This document shows, one piece after another, positions 63,362-64,000 of a stretch of 64,000 nt of DNA. The DNA is from Theocolax elegans (Eukaryota > Arthropoda > Insecta > Hymenoptera > Cerocephalidae). The notes under the pieces are model-generated. The model had not been told where the DNA came from. It was given only the letters and a program-made list of their open reading frames with translations, and searched no databases. Every line of letters begins with the position of its first letter. Positions within the stretch are counted from its first letter, which is position 1. A program made the position numbers and the translations under genes. The stretch is taken from the NCBI GenBank assembly GCA_026168455.1, contig CM047425.1:94925580-94989579 (forward strand). The letters run 5' to 3'.

Positions 63362-64000
63362 GAAGGAGCTAGTGGTCGGTCGGCACTCGGCACTCGGTAT
63401 ACTCGACTCTTCCCCCGTTTTCGGGCATCGAATAGAGAGCCCGAGCCGAGCAGTAGCTGCCCGAGAGGAGGCTCGGTAAGTGGATGCGCGCGTCTCGCCG
63501 CGGCGATGTTTTCGTTCGAGCCGCGCACGAGAATCAGGTGGAACAGCGTCCTCGACGTTTGACGCGTATACCTATACGATGGCAAACATGACGACTACGT
63601 AAATATTCCCGAGAGAGAAAAATAGACTTGGATTTTTCTGGTCTTGGATTTACCTGACCCTTACGAAGTTACGTACATCTCGGATTTTAACATGGAGGAG
63701 GATATCTAGTGTCACCTGCAAGGGTTAGTTTCATTATTATGAAAAACCCATTCGTTTTTCCTTCATTTTATTTTACTTCATTTATAAGCTTTTTTTCTTG
63801 ATTCATACCTACACCCACTACTGTTGTATCCAGTTAAAATTGGTATAAAAGGGTCTTTTAGTCGCATCTATATAGAATTAAATCAAATTAAATTGAAAAA
63901 AATAATTGATTTATTTGACTAGGTATATACATATATAGTTTATTACAATATTTTTATCAAAAATAATGAAAATATGGATCGTCTCCCGGTTTTCCATATA
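63362..64000. repeat. Direct repeat of 58690-59118 followed by direct repeat of 57641-57851
   Basis: 63362-63788 repeats 58690-59118, including the putative first RhoGAP exon and its donor. At about 63788 the sequence jumps back and repeats 57641-57851 to the window end, with a few single-base differences (TATACAG versus TATCCAG, a shorter A run). The junction shares only a few bases (TAAG/CAAG) between the two sources. Confidence 0.85.

Noticed and set aside
62781..63585. Long Ser/Leu-rich and Arg/Glu-rich open frames
   Set aside because: They are translations of the tandem 112-117 bp units and GA/CT runs, with no start context or domain.

Overview
This is a eukaryotic, AT-rich, CpG-rich window with GA/CT and TA microsatellites, short-exon genes with GT-AG introns, and an intronless ionotropic-receptor-like gene. 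An insect is most likely, probably a hymenopteran; that placement is inference from composition and gene content.

Layout. 1-20.9 kb holds no coding exon I can defend. It alternates AT-rich DNA with CpG/GA/CT-rich islands, and carries microsatellites and one foldback (MITE-like) element. It is probably the long first intron of a minus-strand gene whose signal-peptide exon lies at 20949-21024. From 21.3 to 52.2 kb lies a minus-strand tandem array of five copies (A-E, left to right) of a gene related to the DNA polymerase alpha catalytic subunit (POLA1). Copy C (36730-43206) assembles into 19 exons, all in phase, 1553 codons, with family-B motifs A, B and C and the C-terminal cysteine modules. 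Copy B is nearly identical but has several 1-bp indels. Copies A, D and E lack the catalytic exons. The N-terminus of this family is not the usual POLA1 N-terminus. It is a run of homologous, phase-symmetric exons, most ending in a hydrophobic-plus-acidic motif that looks like a SUMO-interacting motif (SIM). Copies A and E end at in-frame stops just after these exons, so they could make SIM-only proteins. Each copy carries about 700 bp of related upstream DNA; in A and B this includes an E2F-type site and an E-box. The spacers hold a decayed LTR-retrotransposon gag/protease remnant (two copies) and a foldback element with hammerhead-ribozyme-like arms (two copies).

Right of the array are RMND1 (plus strand, head-to-head with copy E), a single-exon receptor-like gene resembling a divergent ionotropic receptor, and the 5' part of a RhoGAP-domain gene. 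The RhoGAP gene runs into a roughly 3.8 kb palindrome whose centre (61110/61111) lies at a splice donor. Beyond it the sequence repeats earlier DNA in direct orientation with internal tandem triplication. This right end may be a real complex rearrangement or an assembly artefact; single-base indels between the arms favour the artefact.

Main points: (1) a POLA1-derived array with a new SIM-repeat N-terminus and SIM-only derivatives; (2) hammerhead-like motifs in the array spacers; (3) the palindromic RhoGAP locus.
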